DNA from: Streptomyces cinnabarinus
GTDB lineage: Bacteria > Actinomycetota > Actinomycetes > Streptomycetales > Streptomycetaceae
Length of the DNA stretch: 64,000 bases
Direction of reading: 5' to 3'
NCBI RefSeq assembly: GCF_027270315.1
Contig: NZ_CP114413.1
Coordinates: 4,216,001-4,280,000 of the forward strand
Shown: in pieces, positions 17,701 to 27,865 of the stretch
How the letters are laid out: each line of letters opens with the position of its first letter
Numbering within the stretch: the first letter of the stretch is position 1
Translations under genes and position numbers: made by a program
The notes under the pieces: model-generated
The model's database searches: none
Told to the model about the DNA's origin: nothing
Seen by the model: only the letters and a program-made list of their open reading frames with translations

Positions 17701-18748
17701 CATCGTGCAGCACCCGGGCGGTGTCCCTGCGCCGGGACAGCGCCAATAACTCCTGGCGGATGTTGGGGCCGAAGACGAAGACCACGTCGGCGGCGCGCTC
17801 GGCGTCCGCGCCGGAGGTCCGCACCAGACCGCTCATCAGCAGCTCCGCCAGATGCGCGGGCCCGGCCCCCGGCACCGAGGCGGTCACCGCGTTCATCACC
17901 GGAAGCGTCAACGGAGCCGCGGCGAGCCGGGTGGCGAGCGCGAACGCCTTGGGCGAGGCGGCAGCCCTGAAGTCCGAGACCCGCTCCCAGGGCGGTACGG
18001 CACTGGCCGGGTCCGGCACGTCCTCCACCCAGGGCACCGCCCGCGCCGCGTCCGCCCGGCGTTTCCAGTCCCGGGCCCTGATCCCCGACATCTCCACCCA
18101 GCCGTCGGAGCCGCCGGTGACCAGATCGACCCAGCCGGACAGCGACCTCTCGGTCGGCTCCAGCACGGGGACCGGGACCACGCCGGTGCGGGCGTCCGGA
18201 TCGTCGACGGGTTCGAGGGGGGAGGCGCGCAGTTCCCAGCGCAGGGTGTCGTTGGGCGCCCAGGGGCGGGCGCAGCCGAACCGCATCCGGTTCACGTCGA
18301 GTCCGGCCCGGGACCACAGATGCTGCGGCAGCAGATGCAGCACGGCGAGCGGCTCGGTCCGCCCGAGCTCCCGCAGCAGCGGCAGCACCGCGTCCGAGCG
18401 CCAGCCCGCGGCCAGACCGTCCGTCAGCACCAGCACCACCCGCCGCTCGGACGGGGAGGGCGGCAGCTGCTCCAGCCGGATCCGGGCCGGCTCGGTGTCA
18501 TCGGAACTGAGCAGCCGTACCGTGGTGATCCCGCCCAGCCGTTCCTCGCGGGCGAGTTCACCGGCCAGCTTCTGGACCGTCTCCTCCCACACCCGCATCG
18601 TCGCGTGATCGTCCACGACGAGGAGCACGGACGGAGGATCCGCGGATACCGGCCGCGCCAGTTCGCTCAGGGCAAGCGGTACGGCATCCAGTGACGCTTC
18701 GTCAGACGCCGGTTCCGCCGCTGTTCGTGGGACATCGTCACACTGCAT
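14741..18748 (-). CDS. fxsT: FxsT: SAV_2336-like / NB-ARC / TPR protein of the FxSxx-COOH system
   Basis: 1335 residues from the ATG at 18748. The frame stays open up to 19066, but codon use there is poor (TTA, ATA and AGA codons). Domains in order: SAV_2336-like module (about 10-210: DAVPLALSELARP, SVLLVVDDHATMRVW, RRVVLVLTDGLAAGW); a disordered linker; NB-ARC/STAND ATPase with P-loop GMGGVGKT near residue 540, Walker B WLLIFDNAD and LPLALEQAAAWRAETG; then about ten TPRs to the end. STAND proteins act as nucleotide-switched sensors or scaffolds. Codon 334 is TTA (17749-17747). A perfect Shine-Dalgarno inside the gene could start a second, shorter product at 17308. A 13-bp palindrome (18752-18764) sits just before the start codon. 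Confidence 0.82.
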   Translation of the reverse strand: MQCDDVPRTAAEPASDEASLDAVPLALSELARPVSADPPSVLLVVDDHATMRVWEETVQKLAGELAREERLGGITTVRLLSSDDTEPARIRLEQLPPSPSERRVVLVLTDGLAAGWRSDAVLPLLRELGRTEPLAVLHLLPQHLWSRAGLDVNRMRFGCARPWAPNDTLRWELRASPLEPVDDPDARTGVVPVPVLEPTERSLSGWVDLVTGGSDGWVEMSGIRARDWKRRADAARAVPWVEDVPDPASAVPPWERVSDFRAAASPKAFALATRLAAAPLTLPVMNAVTASVPGAGPAHLAELLMSGLVRTSGADAERAADVVFVFGPNIRQELLALSRRRDTARVLHDVRALLSAGPYDVGAPPATGTPPGVSAPSAAEPQVAEPLLPAPEEPFETADVPSVTRRNVAFLRVELAALRALSGKFLPRADRLARALRDYDRQNSVSLRKGVGFRTAPESDRHAQEQAPTGAGTTSEGATAMTATHTQPAVESGRSTPRIWGNIPPRNPNFTGRVDLLERLSERLLEGTTTVLPEAIHGMGGVGKTQLAIEYAYRHQSEYDVVWWIPAERPGQIGQALVELAQRLGLVTSAEANIAGPAVREALREGRPYSRWLLIFDNADSPERVRDYFPTGGSGTILVTSRNRRWSVVGPSLEVDVFTREESKELLRRSGPDDLDDAEADRLADALGDLPLALEQAAAWRAETGMPVSEYLRLFEHKRAELLEVSPPPDYQLPVAAAWNVSLDHLETRSLTALRLLQLCSYFAPDPISRSIFSGLGGSTIDPELDRALNDPMRLARAVREINRYSLARIDHRTNSIEMHRLVQAVLIHRMTPEEQKRMRNGAHTLLAAADPKGPNQSTNWGRYAELYGHVIASGAIESDQPWVRELVMNVARYLWYWGDHKVAREFTEQAWQTWQALFGEEDQQTRLMGWWLCFLYLKVGRYDDASRLVSQLKDIYARTAPEGREDTREDALETMNLEAAVRRVQGDFAAGADLDEMAYDRARRAFGEDDPTTLGTAHNLGVSLRLVGEYQRALELDQHTHSLKTRLYGRDHHQSLITEGSIAIDVRETGDYVGARSLQEAVVDGFRPVFGAGNPSTLQTLRQLGEACRKEGDHEKALELAREAFSQFTRRYGDTHPESLTAALALSVALRHNGELEAALDRGVKTSERFRRVFRADHPHVLAADVDLAVTLRLLGRVDEARALDEEALASLTERLGEGHPIALACAINLASDLSALGQVTEARELGERSLELSRDRMGENHPTALVCAANLSLDLATLGSEEESEALREDTLARMEQVLDAPRLRSAEPAPHPATVQARARERANCDIDPMPL
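17306..17324 (-). promoter_or_regulatory. Internal ribosome-binding site and in-frame ATG within fxsT
   Basis: On the minus strand AGAAGGAG (17324-17317) is followed 8 bases later by ATG at 17308, in frame with fxsT. A start here would give an 855-residue NB-ARC/TPR protein without the SAV_2336-like module. The surrounding residues (TTSEGATAMTATHTQPAVES) are low-complexity linker, so there is no obvious coding reason for the motif. Confidence 0.5.
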
Positions 18749-19071
18749 AAGCGCTCTCAGAGCGTCCGGTAAGGGCATGCGTGACATCCACGTGCCAAGC
18801 CTGACAGTGGTCTGCATACAGTGCAAGACGGCAGGCCACAGGGGGTGAGGGTACAAACTGGACAGTCGATCGGAGGGTGAAGGAACGGCGGATGGAACAC
18901 GCCCCCCTGCGGTGTCGAGCACGCCGGCTCTTCTGACGTCCAGCGTGGCACCGCCCACTGCCGCCCGCAAGGCCGTCTGCCACTCTCTTGCGCGTATGGA
19001 CAAGAAGCCGCCGCCGGGCCGCGGCAGGCGCCCGGCCATGCTTCGCGCCGCGCTCTGCGAAGTCATCGCCG
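18749..19071. other. 323-base gap between fxsT and the VMAP-like gene
   Basis: No convincing gene. The fxsT frame remains open here but codon use is unlike the rest. The region holds a palindrome CGCTCT-C-AGAGCG at 18752-18764 next to the fxsT start and presumably the fxsT promoter, which I could not place with confidence. Confidence 0.4.
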
Positions 19072-20544
19072 CTACACCGGTCCCGGGGGGCCCGGCTTGC
19101 GCTCGGGGTCGTCCAGAAGGATGGCCAGATGACGCCCGACATGGCCGTCCCAGCCGTCGGGTCCGAGCGCCAGCGCGTCATTGCGCCATTTGCCGACGCT
19201 CTCCGCGAGCGAGCCGAGCCCCCGGTCCTGGAGGATCTCGCTGATCGCGTCCTGGAAGTGCGGGTCGGAGCAGTCCGAGCGGTGCCAGATCATCGCGGGC
19301 ACCCCGGCCCGCAGCCCGGCCAGCACCTCACGGCGCCCGGTGCCCGAGTCGTCGCCCGGCGGCTCGCTGAGCACCAGGCACACGGCATGCCCGTCCTCCT
19401 TCAGCTCCCGCTCCAGATGGAAGAAGTACGAGCCGTCCTCGGCCGGCCGGCTCCAGTGCGGCTGGCTGTCGGCCGGGCGCTCCTTCAACTGCCGCCACTT
19501 GGCGTGCCAGGGCCGGTGCCAGGCGGCCCGCTGAAGCCGCTCCAGCGAACGGATCAGAACGGGATAATCCATGACCAAAGGGGTTGGATCGGGATGATCC
19601 GAATCCGTCGACCACCACTCGACCGGTTCGTTGAGCAGTTCCCAAGGCAGGACGAACTCCAGAATGACCGGCTGACGCATCTCGGCCCAGCGCGCCTCGG
19701 ACGCCTCGATCAGCCGCTCCACCGCACCCGGCAGCTCATTTCTGCACAAATGGACTGTTTCACCGCGTACCGGGTGCCAGCCCGTGGAGTCGGACTGGCG
19801 CCAGTGGGTGAGGTAGTAGCGGCCGTCCTCGTTGCGGTCCGGCTCGAACTGGATCATCAGATAGGCGGGCACCACCGAGGGCGCGGGCTGCGGCAGCTCG
19901 GCGTGCTGCCACTCGGCCAGCAGGCCCTCAAGACCCAGCCGCTGGGACTGGCCGCGGTTGAACCGGCGCAGCCCCTCCGCGGCCTCCATCCAGCCCTCCT
20001 CCACGAACCGGTCGGCGGCCAGTGCCACGAAGGCCATGCTGGGCGGCAGCTCACCGGGCGGGGTGTTCTCACCCGCCAGCCTCAGGAAGACCTGCCAGCC
20101 GGTCTGGCACCAGCGGGGCAGCTCCTGGACCCGGGAGCGGCTCGCGCGCCGCGCCATCGACGCCAGCTCGGTGGTGCGCAGGGACTCCAGGACCGGCCGC
20201 AGATGGCCGAGGTCGGCGCTGTCGAAGAAGTCGACGGCCTCCCACTCGTCCACGAGCGGCCATAACGCGGCGACCGTCGCCGACTCCTGCTCCACGTACT
20301 CCAGCGCCCGCACCAGACAGGCCGCGCCGTACTCGACGGCCGTACTCGCCTTGACCACCTGGAGCAGCCAGGGCCGCAGCCGGTCACCGCCGAACGGCTC
20401 CACCTGCGCGCCCAGTTCATCGGCGAGCATCTCCCGCCATAACTCCCGGCTGCCGGTCTGTCTCACCGTCGCCGACTCCTGGAGCGCGTCCGAAATGGCT
20501 ACGACCAGCTCATTGCGGACCCGTTCCGGACTGCGCCCTCTCAC
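19072..20544 (-). CDS. EAD2/VMAP-C domain protein (STAND-associated conflict-system adaptor)
   Basis: 490 residues from the GTG at 20544, chosen because GGGGAGGT (20551-20558) sits 6 bases upstream; the longer open frame would run into a tRNA gene. Residues 1-95 (VRNELVVAISDAL, WLLQVVKAS, CLVRALEYVEQES) look like an effector-associated domain of the EAD2 type; about 96-240 is a helical middle part; about 255-400 (AYLMIQFEPDRNEDGRYYLTHW, ILEFVLPWELLNEPVEWW) matches the VMAP-C (vWA-MoxR-associated) domain. Codons 35 and 94 are TTA. Same strand as fxsT, 323 bases upstream of it. Probably an adaptor that recruits EAD-bearing partners. Confidence 0.78.
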   Translation of the reverse strand: MRGRSPERVRNELVVAISDALQESATVRQTGSRELWREMLADELGAQVEPFGGDRLRPWLLQVVKASTAVEYGAACLVRALEYVEQESATVAALWPLVDEWEAVDFFDSADLGHLRPVLESLRTTELASMARRASRSRVQELPRWCQTGWQVFLRLAGENTPPGELPPSMAFVALAADRFVEEGWMEAAEGLRRFNRGQSQRLGLEGLLAEWQHAELPQPAPSVVPAYLMIQFEPDRNEDGRYYLTHWRQSDSTGWHPVRGETVHLCRNELPGAVERLIEASEARWAEMRQPVILEFVLPWELLNEPVEWWSTDSDHPDPTPLVMDYPVLIRSLERLQRAAWHRPWHAKWRQLKERPADSQPHWSRPAEDGSYFFHLERELKEDGHAVCLVLSEPPGDDSGTGRREVLAGLRAGVPAMIWHRSDCSDPHFQDAISEILQDRGLGSLAESVGKWRNDALALGPDGWDGHVGRHLAILLDDPERKPGPPGPV

Positions 20545-20631
20545 CCCGTGACCTCCCCAGCCGGCGCGGTTGTGCCGACCAGCGTACGGCCGCAGGGGGT
20601 GCCGTGGCAGGGCCCTGGGAAAGGAAGGAAG

Positions 20632-20705
20632 AGCCCCCTGTCGGATTCGAACCGACGACCTTCGCTTTACAAGAGCGGCGCTCTGACCAGCTGAGCTAAG
20701 GAGGC
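20632..20705 (-). tRNA. tRNA-Thr (anticodon TGT)
   Basis: 74 bases folding into a full cloverleaf on the minus strand: acceptor GCCTCCT pairs with AGGGGGC (one G-T), D arm GCTC/GAGC, T arm GTCGG-TTCGAAT-CCGAC, anticodon loop CTTGTAA with TGT at the anticodon, reading ACA threonine codons. CCA is not encoded. One mismatch at the outer anticodon-stem pair. Confidence 0.92.
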
Positions 20706-20789
20706 GTGCACGCACGTGCCCGTGCAGTGTACCCACGGCCCGGCGTGCCCCTGTCGAAAATTTCCGCGAAGTTCACAGGGGTCCGGGTG

Positions 20790-20819
20790 CTGACAGAGCA
20801 GGTGAACGCCAGGTACCGT
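20790..20819 (+). promoter_or_regulatory. Putative msiK promoter
   Basis: CTGACA (20790-20795), an 18-base spacer and TACCGT (20814-20819) resemble a HrdB-type promoter, about 92 bases before the msiK start. Assigned by eye only. Confidence 0.35.
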
Positions 20820-20839
20820 CCGAGGTCAGTCCACTCACA

Positions 20840-20851
20840 TGGACTACACCA
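20840..20851 (+). promoter_or_regulatory. Putative DasR-responsive element (dre) before msiK
   Basis: TGGACTACACCA matches 10 of 12 bases of the palindromic core TGGTCTAGACCA recognised by the GlcNAc regulator DasR. It lies just after the proposed promoter, where a repressor would block transcription. msiK is a reported DasR target in S. coelicolor, as I recall. Confidence 0.45.
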
Positions 20852-20910
20852 CCACCTTCCTACAACGGATCGTCCGGCACGTTCCTGCCGGTAGAAGGGG
20901 GCCCATCACC

Positions 20911-22047
<1,137 letters not shown>

Positions 22048-22077
22048 GTGACGAACCGGGTGAATCACCCAGGTTGA

Positions 22078-22115
22078 CGAGAAGGGCCCCGCAGACCACT
22101 GCGGGGCCCTTCTCG
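22078..22115 (+). terminator. msiK terminator
   Basis: Perfect 17-bp stem (CGAGAAGGGCCCCGCAG and complement) around an ACCA loop, 31 bases after the msiK stop. Confidence 0.9.
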
Positions 22116-22252
22116 CTGTCGACAAATACCCCGGCATACCACCCATTTCGATCAGCGGGCGTCAACCCCCTACCCAAAAAGTGGCCGCACTTCGTCCCCC
22201 GAACCGGTGACTAAATGTCGCCAAATCATTACCGGGCGCTACCCTCACTCGC

Positions 22253-22708
22253 GTGAAGCACTCCACTAACCAACAGACGCGACGCGGCCAGGGCCCCGCC
22301 CGCCGGATCGGCCGCTCGCTCGCCCTTGTCCTGCCCGTCGTCCTGGTGCTCTCCGGGACCCTCGCGGTCACCCGGGTCAACTGGTCGGGGAACCCCTCGG
22401 ACTCGGTGCTCACGGCATCGGACGCCTCGGTGTCGGACGCCAAGCCCGGCTCGGTCTCCCGCGCCCCGCAGGACGTGCTGCGCGACCAGCTGATCGCCGA
22501 GCTGACCCGGAAGAACCCGGGCGTCGCGCTCACCCACCTCCAGCAGGCCGTGGACGAGCGCCCCTCCCTGGCCCGCCACTGCGCCTCCATCGCCCGCGCC
22601 CTCGGCCGGGCGGCGGTCCGCGTCTACGGCCCGACCCACGCCCAGTCCTACGCCCGCCCGGTCTGCGACACGGCCTTCGCCACGGGCGTGGCAGCGGCCC
22701 ACAACTGA
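22253..22708 (+). CDS. Conserved membrane-anchored hypothetical protein
   Basis: 151 residues, GTG start. A basic N terminus (RRGQGPARRIGRS) precedes one hydrophobic segment (LALVLPVVLVLSGTLAV), so the protein is predicted to be a single-pass membrane or secreted protein with its remaining about 110 residues outside. The C-terminal part (DVLRDQLIAELTRKNPGVALTHLQQAVDERPSLARHCASIARALGRAAV) is helical and includes two cysteines. It resembles small conserved Streptomyces proteins without assigned function, found at this position next to msiK; I recognise no domain. Confidence 0.78.
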   Translation: MKHSTNQQTRRGQGPARRIGRSLALVLPVVLVLSGTLAVTRVNWSGNPSDSVLTASDASVSDAKPGSVSRAPQDVLRDQLIAELTRKNPGVALTHLQQAVDERPSLARHCASIARALGRAAVRVYGPTHAQSYARPVCDTAFATGVAAAHN

Positions 22709-22810
22709 CGCAGCCGTCCCGGGCCCCTGGCAGGGGCCCGGGGGGCCGCAGGCGCGCATCACACAGCACCCCCCACCCCCGTGGGCACCAGAGCCACATA
22801 CAGTTCGGGC

Positions 22811-23542
22811 ATGACCGATCCGAACGCCGCCTCCCGCCCCACCCAGGCCGTCATCCTGGCCGGCGGCCAAGGCTCCCGCCTGCGCCCGTACACCGACGAC
22901 CGCCCCAAGCCCATGGTCGAGATCCCCGGCACGGGCACGCCGATCATCGGCCACCAGCTCGCCTGGCTCGCGGAAGAGGGCGTGACCGACGTCGTCGTCA
23001 GCTGCGGCCACCTCGCGGACGTCCTCAAGGACTGGCTCGCCCAGGCGGACCTCCCGGTCCAGGTCACCACGGTCGTGGAGACCGAACCCCTCGGCCGCGG
23101 CGGCGGCCTCAAGTACGCCGCCGCCCATCTGCCGCACCCCGACCGCCCCTGGTACGCCACCAACGGCGACATCTGGACCCGGTTCTCGCTGCGCGACATG
23201 GCCGACTTCCACGCCGAGCGCGACGCCGTCGCGACCCTCGCGCTGGCCCGGCCGCGGATCCCCTGGGGCGCCGTGCAGACGGACGGCTTCGGACACGTCA
23301 CGGACTTCATCGAGGCGCCGCCGACGACGTACGAGATCAACGCGGGTGTGTACGTCTTCTCCGCCTCGTTCGCCGCGATGCTCCCCGAGCGGGGGGATCA
23401 TGAGCGGACGACGTTTCCGCGGCTCGCCCGGGAGCTGCGGCTCGCCGGCTTCCCCATTCCGCAGGGCGCGTACTGGCGGGCCATCGATACGGCGAAGGAT
23501 CTGACCGAGGCTGCCAAGGAGCTGTCCGCTCTTCGGAAATAG
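22811..23542 (+). CDS. Sugar-phosphate nucleotidyltransferase family protein
   Basis: 243 residues from the ATG at 22811; an in-frame start at 22781 is less likely. The N-terminal motif AVILAGGQGSRLRPYTDDRPKPMVEI is the nucleotide-binding signature of NTP-sugar transferases (RmlA/ManC-like), followed by the metal-binding region WYATNGDIW (GD) and the sugar-site segment YEINAGVYVF. The product would be an NDP-sugar made from a sugar 1-phosphate; the sugar is not determined. Neighbouring genes do not form a polysaccharide cluster. Confidence 0.87.
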   Translation: MTDPNAASRPTQAVILAGGQGSRLRPYTDDRPKPMVEIPGTGTPIIGHQLAWLAEEGVTDVVVSCGHLADVLKDWLAQADLPVQVTTVVETEPLGRGGGLKYAAAHLPHPDRPWYATNGDIWTRFSLRDMADFHAERDAVATLALARPRIPWGAVQTDGFGHVTDFIEAPPTTYEINAGVYVFSASFAAMLPERGDHERTTFPRLARELRLAGFPIPQGAYWRAIDTAKDLTEAAKELSALRK

Positions 23543-23572
23543 CGCGGCTTGGTGGGGGCTGAGCGCGCGGAT

Positions 23573-23597
23573 CCCCGCGCCCCTGGGGAGCGCGGGG
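23573..23597. terminator. Hairpin of the Streptomyces GCGCCCC type
   Basis: CCCCGCGC and GCGCGGGG form an 8-bp stem around a 9-base loop that itself can pair CCC with GGG. It lies between two convergent genes and resembles the common Streptomyces intergenic hairpin also seen at 46117-46163. Confidence 0.6.
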
Positions 23598-23657
23598 AAC
23601 CATGGGTTCGGTTGTTGCTGCCGGTGGGCTAACCCAGAATCCCGCCCACCGGCCCAT

Positions 23658-25274
23658 CTACCCCAACAGGCCGCCTACCAGGCCCGGTTCACCGGAGGTG
23701 GATCCTCCGCCTCCCGTGCCGCCCGGCGTGCTGCCGCCGCCGGTGGTGCCGCCTGAGGTCGGGCCCGCGCTGGTACTCGGGGCCTCGTTCGCCGGAGCGG
23801 ACTGCTGCGGCGGGGCCTGGCCCGCCGTGCCCTGCGTCTGGCTGGGGGTGCCCGCGGTGCCGGTGTCGCGGGTGGCGTCCGGGGTCGCGGTCGTGCCGGC
23901 CGAGGGGGCCGAAGTGGCGCCCTGGGTCGGGGAGGTGGACGCCGACGGGGTGCGCTCCCGGCGCTCGCCGGGCTCGGAGGGGAGCGGGGAGCCGGGGAGT
24001 TCGTTGCGCGGGGCCTCGCCGGGGCCCGGGACGACCACTCGGTCGGAGTCGCGGACGGCGCCGCCGAGCAGCGAACCGAGCAGCAGGGTCAGCCCGGTGA
24101 CGATGGCGGTGATCAGGGCGCCACGGCGCAGGACGTAGCGGCGCAGCTCCCAGATGTCGGAGCGCGGTCCGAGGCGGCGCCAGGCCATGCCCGCGAGACG
24201 GCCGTCGATGGAGTAGACGGGGGCGCCCGCGATGATCAGCGGGGACCAGGCGGCCAGATAGATGATGTCGGGGGCGTCGTAGACGGGGACGCTCTTCCAG
24301 CTGACGGTGACGAGCAGCGCGGCCGAGAGCAGCGCGCCGACCACGGCGGCGACCCGCTGCCAGCAGCCCAGGATCGTGAGGACGCCCACGATGACCTGGA
24401 AGAAGGCGATCACCAGGCCGGAGCCGACGGGGTGCTCCAGGGCGAACTGGCGCAGCGGCTCGGCGACTTCCCAGGGGTGCAGGGTGTTGAGCCACTTCAC
24501 CATCGAGCCGCGCTTGCCACCGTCGAAGTAGACGGGATCGCAGAGCTTGCCCATGCCGGCGTAGATGGAGATGAAGCCGAGGAAGATGCGCAGCGGGAGG
24601 AGGACGACGCCCAGGTTCAGGCGGCGGCCCGGGTAGTAGGCGTGCCGCGAGGGGTCGTCCGCGGGGCGCCCGGCCCGCGACTCCTCGTCCGGCTCCGCGA
24701 AGTCCGGCTCCGCGAACTCCCGGTCGTCGTAGTCGAGTTCCTCGTCGTAGGCGCTGCCGACCCGGCGCATGTCGGGCAGCAGGCGGGTGCCGTCGCCGTC
24801 GGGCGGGGTGCGCTGGGCGCCGACCACGGGGGTCTCCACGGTCTGCGCGAGGTCGTCGTAACCGCCCCCGCCGTACCCGTCGTTGACCCCGACGCGCGGG
24901 ATGACCTGGGTGGCGCCCGCGTCGGCCGGTTCCTCGGCATGGCCGACGCCGGCGCCCCGCACCGCCTGGAGCAGCCGGTGGGCGCCGGTGTCGTCGGGCG
25001 CCGACCTGCCGCTCCAGACGACGGGCCGACGGCGGGCGGTGGCGCCGGCCACCGGGACGCGGGGGGTGCCCTCGGTGGCGCTCAAGTGCCGTGCGATACG
25101 CGGCGATTGGCTGCGTCTCGTCGACGCGCCCAACTGCACGCGGAAGCTCGCGTGATTGACGATGATCTGCGCCGGATCGCTCGGCACCTTCACCATGCTC
25201 AGCGCGGGAGCGTCGTCGAATCCCGACGAGCGGTCCCCCGTGGGTGTGCGGGGTGTTCTGGTGTCCACACTCAT
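23658..25274 (-). CDS. DoxX-family membrane protein with long disordered termini
   Basis: 538 residues. Residues 1-210 are low-complexity and acidic (RVGSAYDEELDYDDREFAEPDFAEPDEE). The DoxX core (about 215-390) has four membrane segments: LNLGVVLLPLRIFLGFISIYAGMGKL, GLVIAFFQVIVGVLTILG, VAAVVGALLSAALLVTV, DIIYLAAWSPLIIAGAPVYSI. A further hydrophobic segment, LITAIVTGLTLLLGSLL, is followed by a Ser/Thr/Pro/Gly-rich tail. DoxX proteins are linked to thiosulfate oxidation or, in mycobacteria, to an oxidative-stress complex; function here is unknown. Its start is 117 bases upstream of the rlmB stop region, on the same strand. Confidence 0.85.
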   Translation of the reverse strand: MSVDTRTPRTPTGDRSSGFDDAPALSMVKVPSDPAQIIVNHASFRVQLGASTRRSQSPRIARHLSATEGTPRVPVAGATARRRPVVWSGRSAPDDTGAHRLLQAVRGAGVGHAEEPADAGATQVIPRVGVNDGYGGGGYDDLAQTVETPVVGAQRTPPDGDGTRLLPDMRRVGSAYDEELDYDDREFAEPDFAEPDEESRAGRPADDPSRHAYYPGRRLNLGVVLLPLRIFLGFISIYAGMGKLCDPVYFDGGKRGSMVKWLNTLHPWEVAEPLRQFALEHPVGSGLVIAFFQVIVGVLTILGCWQRVAAVVGALLSAALLVTVSWKSVPVYDAPDIIYLAAWSPLIIAGAPVYSIDGRLAGMAWRRLGPRSDIWELRRYVLRRGALITAIVTGLTLLLGSLLGGAVRDSDRVVVPGPGEAPRNELPGSPLPSEPGERRERTPSASTSPTQGATSAPSAGTTATPDATRDTGTAGTPSQTQGTAGQAPPQQSAPANEAPSTSAGPTSGGTTGGGSTPGGTGGGGSTSGEPGLVGGLLG

Positions 25275-25391
25275 CTAACAGAGTGACGTGTGTTTAGGAC
25301 ACTGCTTTGACCTGCCGGATCTGTCCGGACCGCGTCAAGCTTGCCCTGAACGACCGGATTACCCCGTACGGGTGACGCCCCGGACGAGCGT

Positions 25392-26333
25392 TCAGGCGCG
25401 TCGCCGCGCCGCCTCGTACAGCACGATCCCCGCCGCCACACCGGCGTTCAGCGACTCGGCACCACCCGGCATGGGGATGCGGACGCGGAAGTCGCAGGTC
25501 TCGCCGACCAGTCGGGACAGGCCCTTGCCCTCGCTGCCGACCACGACGACGACCGGGCCGCCGAGGGCCTCAAGATCGCCGAGTTCGACCTCGCCGTCGG
25601 CGGCGAGACCGACGACCACGATCCCGGCCTTCTTGTACTGCTCCAGCGCGCGGGTCAGGTTGGTGGCCCGGGCGACCGGCGTACGGGCCGCCGTACCGGC
25701 GGAGGTCTTCCAGGCACCCGCGGTCATCCCGGCCGCGCGGCGCTCGGGGACGACGACGCCGTGGCCGCCGAAGGCGGAGACGGAGCGCACGACGGCACCC
25801 AGGTTGCGCGGGTCGGTGACCCCGTCCAGGGCGACGATCAGCGGGTCCGCGCCCTCGCCGGCGGCGGCGTCGGCGAGGTCCTCGGGGTGGGCGTACTCGT
25901 ACGGCGGGACCTGGAGGACCAGGCCCTGGTGGTTGAGGCCGTTGGTCATCCGGTCCAGCTCGGGACGCGGGGCCTCCATGAGGTTGATGCCGCCGCGCTC
26001 GGCCGCGAGCTGGAGCGCCTCGCGCACCCGCTCGTCGTTGTCGATGAACTGCTGGACGTAGAGCGTGTTCGCGGGCACGCCCTCGCGCAGCGCCTCGACG
26101 ACCGGGTTACGGCCGACCACCAGCTCGGAGGTGCCCTTGCCGCCCCGGCCACGCGCCACCGGACGGCGCTGGACCTGCTTGGCCTTGGCGCTGGCGATGC
26201 GGTTCTTCTTGTGCCCCTTGCGCATCTCGGCGGGCGGCGTCGGCCCCTTGCCCTCCAGGCCCCGGCGCCGCTGGCCGCCACTGCCGACCTGCGCGCCCTT
26301 CTTGCCGGACATGCGGCGGTTGTTCGCGGCCAT
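25392..26333 (-). CDS. rlmB: 23S rRNA (guanosine-2251-2'-O)-methyltransferase RlmB
   Basis: 313 residues. A basic N-terminal extension (QRRRGLEGKGPTPPAEMRKGHKKNRIASAKAK) typical of actinobacterial RlmB precedes the substrate-binding domain and the SpoU knot. Motifs: ALDGVTDPRNLGAVVRS (motif 1), VVVVGSEGKGLSRLV (motif 2) and RIPMPGGAESLNAGVAAGIV (motif 3). It methylates G2251 in the ribosomal P loop using SAM. It follows cysS on the same strand with about 98 bases between, as in the conserved ispD-ispF-cysS-rlmB order. Confidence 0.93.
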   Translation of the reverse strand: MAANNRRMSGKKGAQVGSGGQRRRGLEGKGPTPPAEMRKGHKKNRIASAKAKQVQRRPVARGRGGKGTSELVVGRNPVVEALREGVPANTLYVQQFIDNDERVREALQLAAERGGINLMEAPRPELDRMTNGLNHQGLVLQVPPYEYAHPEDLADAAAGEGADPLIVALDGVTDPRNLGAVVRSVSAFGGHGVVVPERRAAGMTAGAWKTSAGTAARTPVARATNLTRALEQYKKAGIVVVGLAADGEVELGDLEALGGPVVVVVGSEGKGLSRLVGETCDFRVRIPMPGGAESLNAGVAAGIVLYEAARRRA

Positions 26334-26431
26334 GACCTACCTGTTCTCTGTGTAGCGGTGAACCCAAAAAAGGGCGTACGTCTATGCAGTGTGCCGCCCG
26401 GACGGCCGGGCGGCACAATCGATCACTGCGT

Positions 26432-27832
<1,401 letters not shown>

Positions 27833-27865
27833 GATGCCTAGGGTAGTGGGCCGGGGACGGTGCCC

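Noticed and set aside
18749..19066. N-terminal extension of fxsT
   Set aside because: The frame is open but codon use includes TTA, ATA and AGA and no domain is gained; the start at 18748 is the last before the conserved module. If real, it would add another bldA-dependent codon.
20545..20736. N-terminal extension of the VMAP-like protein
   Set aside because: It would translate the tRNA-Thr gene; a strong Shine-Dalgarno precedes the GTG at 20544.
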